Notes: generated by a model not told the origin, from the letters alone. A stretch of DNA of 64,000 nt from Streptomyces sp. NBC_00162 (GCF_024611995.1 NZ_CP102509.1:4464001-4528000); one strand, 5' to 3'. Positions 52,751-61,422 are shown, numbered from the stretch's first letter. A program made the numbers and translations.

Positions 52751-54211
52751 CTACTGCTTTCCGCACAGGCTGACCACTTGCTGCTCCGCGGGAGTCAGAG
52801 TGGAGCCGGGTGTTTGGTTCTGAGCCTCGGCGTTGCGGCGTTCCTCGTCCTTCTTGCAGGCGGAGACCTGGACGCCGAGGTCGTCGAGCTTCTCGCGGGC
52901 GCCGTCGAGGCTGCCTTCGCTGATGGTGGCCTCGACCTGCTTGCGCTTGAAGGGCGGAAGGTACTTCAGTTCGATGTCGGGGCGGTCGGTCTCCACCTTG
53001 GAGAGCTCCAGCGGCCCGAGCTTCTGGCTGATGCCGCGGAAGAGCGCGACGTGCTCGCCCTTGACGCCGACGTAGAACTGGGTCTGGGTCCAGCGCCAGC
53101 CCGCGTAGAGGCCGCCGCCGACGACGCCGGCGACGAGGAGCAGGGTCAGCGTACGGGTGGCCCACTTGCGCCCTTTGCCGCGGCGCCTGCGGGGGTGGTC
53201 GTACGTGTCCTCGTACTCAGAGTCGCCGTCGTAGGCCTCGGCTTCGCCGAAGCTGCCGTACGCGCCGCCGCCCTGGCCCTGGTCGGAGTAGCCGTAGCCG
53301 TTGGCCTCGCCGCTGCCGGGGGGGCCGAAGGCGCCGGCGGGCGGGCCGGCCTGGCGGCCGAGGCCCGAGGCGCGGCCGGCCGGGGTCTGCATGGCGTTGC
53401 CGCCGTCGAAGAGCTGGTGCTGGTTCTCGGCGACCGCGCCGACGACGACCGGGGTGTCGTTGACCTGGGCGGCGAGGGTGTCTCCGCTGTCGGTGTCGAG
53501 GACGTCGGCGACGATGCAGGTGATGTTGTCGGGTCCGCCGCCGCGCAGGGCGAGCTGGATGAGCGACTGCACGGTCTCGCGGGGGCCGTGGTAGTCGGCG
53601 AGGGTCTCTTCGAGGGTCTGGTGGGAGACCACGCCGGAGAGTCCGTCGGAGCAGATGAGGTAGCGGTCGCCGGCGCGGACCTCGCGGATGGAGAGGTCGG
53701 GTTCGACGATGTCGCCGCTGCCGAGGGCCCGCATCAGCAGCGAGCGCTGCGGGTGCGTGGTGGCTTCCTCTTCGGTGATGCGGCCCTCGTCGACGAGGCG
53801 CTGCACCCAGGTGTGGTCCTGGGTGATCTGCGTGAGGACGCCGTCGCGCAGCAGGTAGGCGCGGGAGTCGCCGACGTGGACGAGGCCGAGGCGCTGGCCG
53901 GTCCACAGCAGGGCGGTCAGGGTGGTGCCCATGCCCTCGAGCTGGGGATCCTCCTCGACCATGACGCGCAGCTGGTCGTTGGCGCGCTGCACTGCCGTGG
54001 CGAGGGAGGTGAGGATGTCGGAGCCCGGGACGTCGTCGTCGAGCTGCACGAGGGTGGAGATCACCTCGGAGCTCGCGACCTCGCCGGCGGCCTGGCCTCC
54101 CATGCCGTCGGCGATCGCGAGGAGGCGTGGCCCGGCGTAGCCGGAGTCCTCGTTGCCCTCGCGGATCATGCCTTTGTGCGATCCGGCGGCGAACCGCAGG
54201 GACAGACTCAT
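52751..54211 (-). CDS. pstP: PP2C-type Ser/Thr protein phosphatase PstP
   Basis: 486 residues from ATG 54211 (MSLSLRFAAGSHKGMIREGNEDS), with GAGGTGCGC just upstream. The PP2C domain (1-240) carries the metal-binding motifs RXGNEDS, IADGMGGQAAGEVAS, LVHVGDSRAYLLRDG and GGPDNITCI. A Gly/Tyr-rich linker and one membrane helix (RTLTLLLVAGVVGGGLYAGW) lead to an extracytoplasmic domain of ~115 residues. It opposes PknB by removing phosphates from Ser/Thr. It lies between fhaB and rodA in the operon. Confidence 0.95.
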   Translation of the reverse strand: MSLSLRFAAGSHKGMIREGNEDSGYAGPRLLAIADGMGGQAAGEVASSEVISTLVQLDDDVPGSDILTSLATAVQRANDQLRVMVEEDPQLEGMGTTLTALLWTGQRLGLVHVGDSRAYLLRDGVLTQITQDHTWVQRLVDEGRITEEEATTHPQRSLLMRALGSGDIVEPDLSIREVRAGDRYLICSDGLSGVVSHQTLEETLADYHGPRETVQSLIQLALRGGGPDNITCIVADVLDTDSGDTLAAQVNDTPVVVGAVAENQHQLFDGGNAMQTPAGRASGLGRQAGPPAGAFGPPGSGEANGYGYSDQGQGGGAYGSFGEAEAYDGDSEYEDTYDHPRRRRGKGRKWATRTLTLLLVAGVVGGGLYAGWRWTQTQFYVGVKGEHVALFRGISQKLGPLELSKVETDRPDIELKYLPPFKRKQVEATISEGSLDGAREKLDDLGVQVSACKKDEERRNAEAQNQTPGSTLTPAEQQVVSLCGKQ

Positions 54212-54349
54212 GCGCACCTCGCCGGTCGGCTCCGGGTACAACCGGTCTCGAGCCACACTGCCCACCCTCCGGTCGGGAGCGCGCACGTGTCCGTGTCCTC
54301 GGTGGGACGGATCACCGCCGCGCGCTCGCTCCGCTCGCTCATTCTCGTA

Positions 54350-54847
54350 CTACTTCCGCAGCTCGATGACGGTCTTGCCGATGCGGATCGGGGCGCCCGG
54401 CGGAATGGGCGTCGGGGTGGTCAGCCGGGTCCGGTCGAGATACGTGCCGTTGGTGGACCCGAGATCCTCGACGATCCACTGGCCGTCACGGTCGGGATAG
54501 ATCCTGGCATGGCGGCTGGACGCGTAGTCGTCGTCCAGCACGATGGTGGAGTCGTGGGCGCGGCCCAGCGTGATCGTCTGGCCGGCGAGGGCCACCGTGG
54601 TTCCCGTGAGGGTGCCCTCGGAGACGACGAGCTTGGTGGGCGCACCGCGGCGCTGGCGCTGCTGCGGTGGCGCGGCCTGCCGGCCGGCCTGCTGCGGGGC
54701 GGTGCCCGCGCCGCCGCGGCGTGAGCCGCGCTGCGTGACTCTCGTTCCGAAGAGGTCGCTGCGGATGACCTGGACGGCCACGATGACGAACAGCCACAGA
54801 ACGGCTAGGAAACCCAGCCGCATGACCGTCAGGGTCAGCTCTGACAT
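54350..54847 (-). CDS. fhaB: FHA-domain membrane protein FhaB
   Basis: 165 residues from ATG 54847. An N-terminal membrane helix (MRLGFLAVLWLFVIVAVQVI) is followed by a basic linker ([14 protein letters not shown]) and a C-terminal FHA domain: LGRAHDSTIVLDDDYASSRHARIY, then VEDLGSTNGTYLDR. The FHA domain binds phosphothreonine. In mycobacteria this protein (FipA) links kinase signalling to division proteins. It lies ten bases after fhaA and before pstP. Confidence 0.93.
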   Translation of the reverse strand: MSELTLTVMRLGFLAVLWLFVIVAVQVIRSDLFGTRVTQRGSRRGGAGTAPQQAGRQAAPPQQRQRRGAPTKLVVSEGTLTGTTVALAGQTITLGRAHDSTIVLDDDYASSRHARIYPDRDGQWIVEDLGSTNGTYLDRTRLTTPTPIPPGAPIRIGKTVIELRK

Positions 54848-54857
54848 TGCCCCCGCT

Positions 54858-55703
54858 TCACCCTTCGGCTTGCCGGTAAATGATGGTCGTGCTGCCCACG
54901 ACGATCCGCGAGCCGTCGCGGAGCGTAGCGCGGGTGGTGTGCTGCCCGTCCACCACGATGCCGTTGGTGGATCCGAGATCCTGGATCGTCGAGGGCGTTC
55001 CGGTCCGGATCTCACAGTGCCGGCGCGATACGCCGGGGTCGTCGATCCGCACGTCGGCTTCGGTGCTTCGGCCGAGTACGAGCGTGGGGCGCGAGATCTG
55101 GTGGCGGGTGCCGTTGATCTCGATCCAGTGGCGCCGTGGGGCGCCCGAGGTGGGTACGGGTGCTGCCGGGCCCGGTCCGCCGGCGGGCCGGCGGGCGCCT
55201 GGTCCGCCGGGGGGCGGGGCGCTGGGCATGGGCGGGGCGGCGACCGGCGGGTAGCCGTAGCCGCCCTGGCCGGCCTGGCCTGCCGGACCGCCCTGCGGCC
55301 GGCCCTGGGGGGCCTGCGGCTGGGAGGTGCTGGAGGCCAGGGTACGGCTGCGGACCCGGTAGAGCCCGGTGTCGAGGTCGTCGGCCTTCTCCAGGTGGAC
55401 CTTGATGGGGCCCATGAAGCTGTAGCGCTGCTGCTTGGCGTAGTCGCGGACGAGGCCCGCGAGCTCGTCGCCGAGCTGCCCGGAGTAGGGGCTCAGGCGG
55501 TCGTAGTCGCCGGCGCTGAGCTCGACGATGAAGTCGTTGGGGACGACGGTCCGCTCGCGGTTCCAGATGGTTGCGTTGTTGTCGCACTCCCGCTGGAGGG
55601 CGCCGGCGATCTCCACCGGCTGGACCTCGGACTTGAACACCTTGGCGAAGGTGCCGTTCACCAGACCTTCGAGTCGCTGCTCGAACCGCTTCAGAACTCC
55701 CAT
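54858..55703 (-). CDS. fhaA: FHA-domain protein FhaA (DUF3662)
   Basis: 281 residues. The N-terminal DUF3662 domain (about 1-125) begins MGVLKRFEQRLEGLVNGTFAKVFKSEVQPVEIA-like; a Gly/Pro/Gln-rich linker follows, and the FHA domain (about 190-281) has LVLGRSTEADVRIDDPGVSRRHCEI and IQDLGSTNGIVVDG. In mycobacteria FhaA binds the phosphorylated pseudokinase domain of MviN and restrains lipid II flipping. Here its expected partner is the pseudokinase at 7988-9718. It is first in the operon; the start is ATG 55703 with GGAGG upstream. Confidence 0.95.
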   Translation of the reverse strand: MGVLKRFEQRLEGLVNGTFAKVFKSEVQPVEIAGALQRECDNNATIWNRERTVVPNDFIVELSAGDYDRLSPYSGQLGDELAGLVRDYAKQQRYSFMGPIKVHLEKADDLDTGLYRVRSRTLASSTSQPQAPQGRPQGGPAGQAGQGGYGYPPVAAPPMPSAPPPGGPGARRPAGGPGPAAPVPTSGAPRRHWIEINGTRHQISRPTLVLGRSTEADVRIDDPGVSRRHCEIRTGTPSTIQDLGSTNGIVVDGQHTTRATLRDGSRIVVGSTTIIYRQAEG

Positions 55704-55786
55704 GGGGCACCTCCTCCGTCGTTGTCGCCCTGTACTGCTTACTGATCGTATCCACGCGTGGCGGATTCGGGTGGTTCCCCATCGGT

Positions 55787-55816
55787 CCTGTGAGGACGAG
55801 TGTTGGTCCTCACAGG
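55787..55816. promoter_or_regulatory. Hairpin upstream of fhaA
   Basis: A perfect 10-bp inverted repeat (CCTGTGAGGA/TCCTCACAGG) with a 10-base spacer, about 85 bases before the fhaA start, in the 293-base gap between fhaA and tRNA-Leu. It may be an operator or leader structure. Nothing else recognisable lies in this gap apart from the promoters that must be present. Confidence 0.45.
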
Positions 55817-55996
55817 GGATCGTAGGGGGGCCTCAGGGACAGTGTCCCGCACCGGGAGCGGAGTGTGGGAGGGGCCGTCCTCAGAGGGGTGCGGGGGTGC
55901 GGGGAAAGCGATGTGATTCCACCCCGTCCTACGTGCTAATGTTTCGACGTCGCCAGGGGAACGGCCCGAAAGGGAAGAACCACTGGGGAGCTGCTC

Positions 55997-56079
55997 GGGC
56001 GAGTGGCGGAACGGCAGACGCGCTGGCTTCAGGTGCCAGTGTCCTTCGGGACGTGGGGGTTCAAATCCCCCCTCGCCCA
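55997..56079 (+). tRNA. tRNA-Leu (CAG)
   Basis: An 83-base class II tRNA: acceptor GGGCGAG/CTCGCCC, anticodon CAG at 56030-56032 in loop TTCAGGT, a long variable arm (TGTCCTTCGGGACGT), T arm GGGGGTTCAAATCCCCC and discriminator A. The 3' CCA is not encoded. Read by the most used Leu codon (CTG) in this genome. Confidence 0.97.
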
Positions 56080-56130
56080 CATCGACGAAACGGTCGTCAT
56101 CGCGAAAGCGGTGGCGGCCGTTTCGTGTTT

Positions 56131-56179
56131 CCGCATGTGCGGATCTCCGCATGTGCGGATCTCCGGTTTTTCGGAGATC
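56131..56179. repeat. Tandem 16-bp repeat plus hairpin after tRNA-Leu
   Basis: CCGCATGTGCGGATCT occurs twice in a row (56131 and 56147). Each copy holds the inverted repeat CCGCA-TG-TGCGG. The second runs into a hairpin GATCTCCG-6-CGGAGATC ending near 56179. An outer inverted repeat ACGAAACGG (56085) with CCGTTTCGT (56118) lies just before and may be the tRNA terminator. Confidence 0.75.
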
Positions 56180-56331
56180 AACTGCCGTGCCCGGTGCGGG
56201 CCGTGTGGCCTCCGGATGGCCAAGGAGTGATCCAGGACACGTGGTTCGCGGTCGGCCGTCCGACTTTCGTCGCTCGGGGCGCGACGAAAGAGGGCGGCCG
56301 GTGGTGTGCCGGGGTGTCTAGGGTCGGTCGG

Positions 56332-58017
56332 GTGGATGCGAAGGCGATGACGCGTGCGGGCTGGGACTGGCTGAGGGGGCCGGAGCCCTGGACCCGGCGG
56401 ATGCTCGTGGGTGACCTGGCGATCGCCGGGGTGCTGGCGCTGCTCGGTCTGGGCGTCGACGAGCTCGACAACGGGTCCGGGCGGCGGATGCTGGCGAGCG
56501 CCTTGGTCGTGATCGTGCTCACGCTGCTGCGGCGCAGGCTGCCGGCGGCGACGCTGGTGGTGGGTTCGGCGGTGAGCGTGTTCCTGCCCGGCTCGTTCCT
56601 GGTCACGTGTCTGCTGGGCTGGTCGGCGGGGCGCCGGATCGTCGGGGTGGGGCGCGCGGGGGCGGCCTTCACGCTGGCGTTCGTGGCGTCGGTCGGCCTC
56701 GGGGTGATCCACGAGTGGTCGCAGATGCGGCCGCTGCTGGTGATGGTGTTCTCCACGCTGATGTTCCTGGCGACGACGGTGATGCCGGGTCTGGCCAGCC
56801 GGTACTGGTCGCAGCGCCGGACGCTGCTGCGCGCGCTCCAGGAGCGCAACGGGCAGCTGATGCGCGAGCGGGCGATGGTCGCGGGGCAGGCGAGGCTGCG
56901 CGAGCGGCAGCGGATCGCCCAGGACATGCACGACAGCCTGGGCCACCAGCTGGCGCTGATCTCGGTGCACACCGGTGCGCTGGAGGTGGATCCGAAGCTC
57001 ACCGACCGGCAGCGGGAGGCGGTGGGTGTGCTGCGGCAGGCCTCGGTGGCGGCGATGCACGAGCTGCGCGAGGTCGTCGGGATCCTGCGGGACGGGGTCG
57101 AGGCGCCCGTTCCGGTGGAGGAGGCGGCGCAGCCCGCGGCGCGCGGGGTGGCCGGGATCGCGGGGGTCGTGGAGGCGGCGCGGGGCGCGGGGACCGACGT
57201 ACGGATGTCCACCTCGGGTCAGCCGCGGCCGCTGGTGGCTGCCTGCGACCACGCGGCGTACAGGATCGTGCAGGAGGCCCTGACGAACGCGTACAAGCAC
57301 GCGCCGGGGGCGACGATCACGGTGGAGCTGCGGTACGAGGACGATTCGCTGGTGGTGGAGATCGCCAACGGGCCGGCGGCCGGTCCGGGGGCCGGCGAGG
57401 TGGTGTCGGGCGGGCAGGGGCTGACGGGGCTGCGCGAGCGGGCGCGGCTGGTCGGCGGGATGGTGCACGCGGGCGGGACCGAGGGCGGCGGGTTCCGGGT
57501 GGCCGGGGTGCTGCCGTACGGGGCGGAGCCGGCCGGGGCGGGGGACATGGCCGACGACTTCGGGCAGCAGGCGCAGGCGCGGGGGCTGCGGGGTGTGCCG
57601 CCGATGGACTGGGCGGCGGTGGACCGGGAGCTGACCGTACCGGGGCGCAGCCGGACCGGCGGGTTCGCGCTGGGCTGCGGCATCGCCTTTGCGGCGGTGG
57701 TGCTGATGGTGATCGTGCTGGGGGCGGGGGTGCTGCTGGTGGTGGGCGCGATGGGCGACTCGATGGTCGACCGTGCCGTCTTCGACTCGGTGCGGGTGGG
57801 AGAGTCGGAGCAGGCTGTCCGGGACCGGCTGCCGTCCGGCGAGAATTTCCTGACGCCCGGGGCGGACCGCAAGGGGCCGCCGCGGCCGGAGGGTTCGCAG
57901 TGTCTGGCGGTGCTGGCGAAGGATCAGCCGTCGGCGCTGGGGACGGACATGATCTTCCGGTTCTGTTTCGAGGACGGCAAGCTCGTGGACAAGCAGGCTT
58001 ACGAGGTCAAGCAGTAG
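56332..58017 (+). CDS. Sensor histidine kinase (NarL type) with C-terminal membrane-linked extracytoplasmic domain
   Basis: 561 residues from GTG 56332; ATG 56347 is an alternative. Four to five N-terminal membrane helices (about 25-155) are followed by the HisKA_3 domain, with the phosphorylated His in RERQRIAQDMHDSLGHQLAL, and the ATPase domain with IVQEALTNAYKHAP and GGQGLTGLRERARLVGG. Unusually the protein continues for about 155 residues: another membrane helix (GCGIAFAAVVLMVIVLGAGVLLVVGAMG) and an outer domain with RVGESEQAVRDRLPSGE and two cysteines. The outer end could be the sensor. It lies eight bases upstream of its response regulator. Confidence 0.9.
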   Translation: MDAKAMTRAGWDWLRGPEPWTRRMLVGDLAIAGVLALLGLGVDELDNGSGRRMLASALVVIVLTLLRRRLPAATLVVGSAVSVFLPGSFLVTCLLGWSAGRRIVGVGRAGAAFTLAFVASVGLGVIHEWSQMRPLLVMVFSTLMFLATTVMPGLASRYWSQRRTLLRALQERNGQLMRERAMVAGQARLRERQRIAQDMHDSLGHQLALISVHTGALEVDPKLTDRQREAVGVLRQASVAAMHELREVVGILRDGVEAPVPVEEAAQPAARGVAGIAGVVEAARGAGTDVRMSTSGQPRPLVAACDHAAYRIVQEALTNAYKHAPGATITVELRYEDDSLVVEIANGPAAGPGAGEVVSGGQGLTGLRERARLVGGMVHAGGTEGGGFRVAGVLPYGAEPAGAGDMADDFGQQAQARGLRGVPPMDWAAVDRELTVPGRSRTGGFALGCGIAFAAVVLMVIVLGAGVLLVVGAMGDSMVDRAVFDSVRVGESEQAVRDRLPSGENFLTPGADRKGPPRPEGSQCLAVLAKDQPSALGTDMIFRFCFEDGKLVDKQAYEVKQ

Positions 58018-58025
58018 GAGCACGG

Positions 58026-58685
58026 GTGACAGCCGAAGTGATCCGCGTGGTGATCGCAGACGACGAGCCGCTGATCCGGGCGGGGATCAGGATGATCCTG
58101 ACCTCGGCGTCGGACATCGAGGTCGTGGCGGAGGCGGCGAACGGCAGGGAGGCGGTGGATCTGGCCCGCGCGCACGCGCCGGACGTGGTGCTGCTGGACA
58201 TCCAGATGCCGGTGATGGACGGGCTGACCGCGCTGGGGGAGCTGGGGCGGGCCGCGCCGGAGGTGCGGGCGCTGATCCTGACCACCTTCGGGGAGAAGGA
58301 GAACGTGCTGCGGGCGCTGGGCCAGGGCGGTGCGGGGTTCCTGCTGAAGGACTCGGCGCCGGGCGAGCTGATCGGTGCCGTCCGGGCGGCCGCGGCGGGC
58401 GACGCGTACCTGTCACCGGCGGCGACCCGGCACGTGGTCGACCAGCTGGCGTCGGGGAAGGCCGTCGTACGGGGCGAGGAGGCCCGGCGGCAGGTCGCGG
58501 AGCTGAGTGAACGCGAGCGCGGGGTGCTCGCGTTGTTGGGGGAGGGACTGTCGAACGCGGACGCGGGGCGGCGGCTGCACATGAGCGAGGCGACGGTGAA
58601 GACGTATGTGAGCCGGATCCTGGCGAAGCTGGGCTGCGAGAACCGGGTTCAGGCGGCGTTGCTGGCCAGGGACGCCGGGCTGTAG
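58026..58685 (+). CDS. LuxR/NarL-type response regulator
   Basis: 219 residues from GTG 58026, with AGGAG upstream. The receiver domain has the acidic pair in VVIADDEPLIRAG, the phosphorylated Asp in DVVLLDIQMPVMDGL and Lys in GFLLKDSAPGELIGAV. The C-terminal LuxR helix-turn-helix is SERERGVLALLGEGLSNADAGRRLHMSEATVKTYVSRIL in the family. It acts with the histidine kinase upstream, forming a two-component system; target genes are unknown. Confidence 0.95.
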   Translation: MTAEVIRVVIADDEPLIRAGIRMILTSASDIEVVAEAANGREAVDLARAHAPDVVLLDIQMPVMDGLTALGELGRAAPEVRALILTTFGEKENVLRALGQGGAGFLLKDSAPGELIGAVRAAAAGDAYLSPAATRHVVDQLASGKAVVRGEEARRQVAELSERERGVLALLGEGLSNADAGRRLHMSEATVKTYVSRILAKLGCENRVQAALLARDAGL

Positions 58686-58735
58686 ATACCGTCAGCCCGT
58701 TCGAAGGCGATCAACGTACGGGTGGGGGCGGCGCA

Positions 58736-60136
58736 ATGGCGGCGGTAGTGGGACAGCGGATCCCGGAGGTGGCGGGGTTCGCGCCGCGGGTGGCGGCGGG
58801 ATCGCCGAAGCAGGACGGCAAGGCGCTGCGCCTGCGGGTGCCGCGGGCGGCGCACGCCGCCTTCGAGGCGACGGCCGGCCGCCCGGACGCGGTGCGGGCG
58901 GTGGAGGAGTCCAATGCCGGCCGGGTCGCCGAGCTGACGCCGATACGGGTGGGCCGGATGGCGGCGAACCCGTTCGCGTTCCTGCGGGGCGCGGCCGGAC
59001 TGATGGCCCACGACCTGTCGGGCGGGCCGGTGACCGGGGTCGGCGCGCAGATCTGCGGCGACGCGCACGCGGCGAACTTCGGGCTGTACGGGGACGCGCA
59101 CGGCCGGCTGGTCATCGACCTGAACGACTTCGACGAGACCGTCTTCGGCCCGTGGGAGTGGGACGTGAAGCGGCTGGTGACCTCGCTGGTGCTGGCCGGG
59201 CGGGTGGCGGGCGCGGGCGAGGACACCTGCCGGCAGGCCGCGCTGGACGCGGTGGGCGCCTACCGGAGGACCATGCGGCTGCTGTCCCGGCTGCCCGCCA
59301 TGGAGGCGTGGAACGCCATCGCGGACGAGGAGCTGGTCTCGCACACCGATGCCCGGGATCTGCTGGGCACCCTGGAGCGGGTCGCGGAGAAGGCCCGCAA
59401 CAACACCTCCGCGCGGTTCGCCGCGAAGTCGACGGAGGCCGGACCGGACGGCATCCGACGCTTCGTGGACGCGCTGCCCGTGCTGCGCCGGGTCGGGGAC
59501 GGGGAGGCCGAGGCCGTGGCGGCCTCGCTGGGCCCGTACCTGCAGACCCTCCAGGGCGACCGGCTGCCGCTGATGGCCCGGTACGCGATCCACGACGTGG
59601 CCTTCCGCGTGGTGGGGACGGGCAGCGTCGGCACGCGTTCGTACGTGGTGCTGCTGCTGGACCACCGGGGCGAGCCGCTGGTGCTCCAGGTGAAGGAGGC
59701 GCGGCCCTCGGTGCTGCTGCCGCACCTGCCCGCGCTGGGCTTCGTCTCGCCGCCGGAGGAGCACGAGGGGCGCCGGGTGGTGGCCGGGCAGAAGCGGATG
59801 CAGGTGGTCTCGGACATCATGCTGGGCTGGACCACGGTGGAGGGGCGCCCCTTCCAGGTGCGCCAGTTCCGCAACCGCAAGGGCAGTGTGGATCCGGCGG
59901 CGCTGACCCCCGCCCAGCTCGACGACTACGGGCGGATGACCGGGGCGCTGCTGGCCCGGGCGCACGCGCACAGCGTCGATCCGCGGCTGCTGGCCGGGTA
60001 CTGCGGAAAGAACGAGGAGCTGGACGAGGCGATGGCCGCCTTCGCGGTGGCCTACGCGGACCGGACCGAGGCCGACCACGCAGATCTGGTGGCGGCGGTG
60101 CGCACGGGGCGGATCGCGGCGGAGGCCGGGGTCTGA
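58736..60136 (+). CDS. DUF2252 family protein (kinase-like fold)
   Basis: 466 residues from ATG 58736. Family-typical segments: NPFAFLRGAAGLMAHDL, the GDAHAANFGLY motif, LVIDLNDFDETVFGPWEWDVKRL, and VLQVKEARPSVL followed by VVAGQKRMQVVSDIMLGW and FQVRQFRNRKGSVD. The H-x-x-N...D-x-N-D-F-D pattern is like the catalytic and metal-binding loops of aminoglycoside phosphotransferase-like kinases, so a small-molecule or protein kinase activity is plausible, not shown. It follows the response regulator by 50 bases; no clear operon signal. Confidence 0.88.
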   Translation: MAAVVGQRIPEVAGFAPRVAAGSPKQDGKALRLRVPRAAHAAFEATAGRPDAVRAVEESNAGRVAELTPIRVGRMAANPFAFLRGAAGLMAHDLSGGPVTGVGAQICGDAHAANFGLYGDAHGRLVIDLNDFDETVFGPWEWDVKRLVTSLVLAGRVAGAGEDTCRQAALDAVGAYRRTMRLLSRLPAMEAWNAIADEELVSHTDARDLLGTLERVAEKARNNTSARFAAKSTEAGPDGIRRFVDALPVLRRVGDGEAEAVAASLGPYLQTLQGDRLPLMARYAIHDVAFRVVGTGSVGTRSYVVLLLDHRGEPLVLQVKEARPSVLLPHLPALGFVSPPEEHEGRRVVAGQKRMQVVSDIMLGWTTVEGRPFQVRQFRNRKGSVDPAALTPAQLDDYGRMTGALLARAHAHSVDPRLLAGYCGKNEELDEAMAAFAVAYADRTEADHADLVAAVRTGRIAAEAGV

Positions 60137-60171
60137 GGGCTTTCGCCCGGGGTCTGGGGCCTTTCGCCCGG
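60130..60171. repeat. Tandem 21-bp repeat at the DUF2252 3' end
   Basis: Two adjacent 21-base units (60130-60150 and 60151-60171) that agree at 19 positions; the first spans the TGA stop. Each contains a small GGG-CTTTCG-CCC-like hairpin. Confidence 0.7.
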
Positions 60172-60195
60172 CGTGGCGGGCCGTAGGCTGGCCGG

Positions 60196-61041
60196 GTGAG
60201 CGAGCAGACCGAACACACAGTCCCCGACGACGAACGACCCGAGGCGCGCCTGGAGCGGGCCGTGCGGGCCGCCGAGCAGGCGCTGATCGAGTTCGAGATC
60301 GCGGTGGAGACCTTCCGGGTCGAGGTGGAGAACTTCTCCCGCCTGCACCACCAGAAGCTCGGCCCGATGTATTCGCGGCTCGACGAACTCGACGCGTTGA
60401 TCGCCGAGGCGAAGGCGGCCCGCACCGGGGACCCGGAGGACCTGCGGCGGGCGCGGGACGCGCGCTCGCTGGTCATGCCGATGCCCGGGGTGGACGAGCT
60501 GTTCCACGACTGGCTGGACTCGGACGGGATCTCCGACGACGCGGCCGCGATGCTCACCGAGCGGTCGGTGCGGCCGCCCGAGCGGGTGCGTCCCTCGGAG
60601 GAGGTGCGCCGCCTCTACCGCGAACTGGTGCGCCGGGCCCATCCGGACCTCGCCCAGGACGAGGCCGAGCGGGAGCGCCGCGACGGCTTCATCGCGCGGG
60701 TCAACGCCGCGTACGGGCGGGGCGAGGAGCAGCTGCTGCGCGAGCTGGCCGAGGAGTGGGCGGCCGGTCCGGCGCCCGAGCGGGCGGAGCCGGAGGAGAG
60801 CGGGGAGCTGTACGCCCGGCTGGAGTGGCTGGCGCGCCGCAAGGAGCTGCTCTCGCTCGTGGCCAAGGAGCTGGAGGACAGTGCGATCGGGTCGATGCTG
60901 AGGATGGCTCCCGAGGACCCGGACCGGCTGCTGGAGGAGATCGCGGAGCAGCTGCTGGCGCAGGTCTCCGGGCGTGAGGCGGAGCTGGCGGCTGCGCTTG
61001 CCGCCTCGAACGCCGGCGGGGGCGAACCCGGCGTCGGCTAG
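60196..61041 (+). CDS. J-domain-like cytoplasmic protein
   Basis: 281 residues from GTG 60196. The N-terminal half is a coiled coil (RLERAVRAAEQALIEFEIAVETFRVEVENFSRLHHQKLGP). The central part, EEVRRLYRELVRRAHPDLAQDEAERERRDGFIARVNAAYGRG in family terms, has the HPD tripeptide and helix pattern of a J domain, the module that stimulates DnaK. A helical C-terminus (about 195-270) follows. It lacks the Gly/Phe and zinc regions of DnaJ. It is probably a specialised DnaK co-chaperone; the client is unknown. The rhodanese gene follows 36 bases later. Confidence 0.8.
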   Translation: MSEQTEHTVPDDERPEARLERAVRAAEQALIEFEIAVETFRVEVENFSRLHHQKLGPMYSRLDELDALIAEAKAARTGDPEDLRRARDARSLVMPMPGVDELFHDWLDSDGISDDAAAMLTERSVRPPERVRPSEEVRRLYRELVRRAHPDLAQDEAERERRDGFIARVNAAYGRGEEQLLRELAEEWAAGPAPERAEPEESGELYARLEWLARRKELLSLVAKELEDSAIGSMLRMAPEDPDRLLEEIAEQLLAQVSGREAELAAALAASNAGGGEPGVG

Positions 61042-61077
61042 GTTGGAATCACTGTTTGCGATGAGAGAAGGCGACGT

Positions 61078-61422
61078 ATGAACTTCGGACCGCTTCCCTC
61101 GGTGGACGCCGCCGCGGTGCCCTCCGAAGGCTTTGTCCTGGACGTCCGCGAGGACGACGAATGGGCTGCCGGCCACGTCGAGGGTGCTCTGCACATTCCG
61201 ATGAGCGACTTCGTGGCCCGCTTCGGCGAGCTGACCGAGGCCGTCGACGACGGTCGCCGGGTGTACGTGATGTGCCGGGTCGGCGGTCGTTCCGCGCAGG
61301 TGACCCAGTACCTGGTGCGCCAGGAGTTCGACGCGGTGAACGTCGACGGCGGGATGCAGGCCTGGGACGGTGCCGGGCGCCCGATGGTGACGGACAACGG
61401 GAACCCGGCCTTCGTGCTGTAG
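61078..61422 (+). CDS. Single-domain rhodanese
   Basis: 114 residues forming one rhodanese domain: VLDVREDDEWAAGHVEGALHIPMSDF (CH2A motif), active-site loop MCRVGGRSAQVTQYL with the catalytic Cys, and NVDGGMQAW near the end. It transfers sulfane sulfur, for example from thiosulfate to thiols. It has no signal peptide, so it acts in the cytoplasm. It is convergent with the acyl-CoA dehydrogenase gene, nine bases away. Confidence 0.93.
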   Translation: MNFGPLPSVDAAAVPSEGFVLDVREDDEWAAGHVEGALHIPMSDFVARFGELTEAVDDGRRVYVMCRVGGRSAQVTQYLVRQEFDAVNVDGGMQAWDGAGRPMVTDNGNPAFVL

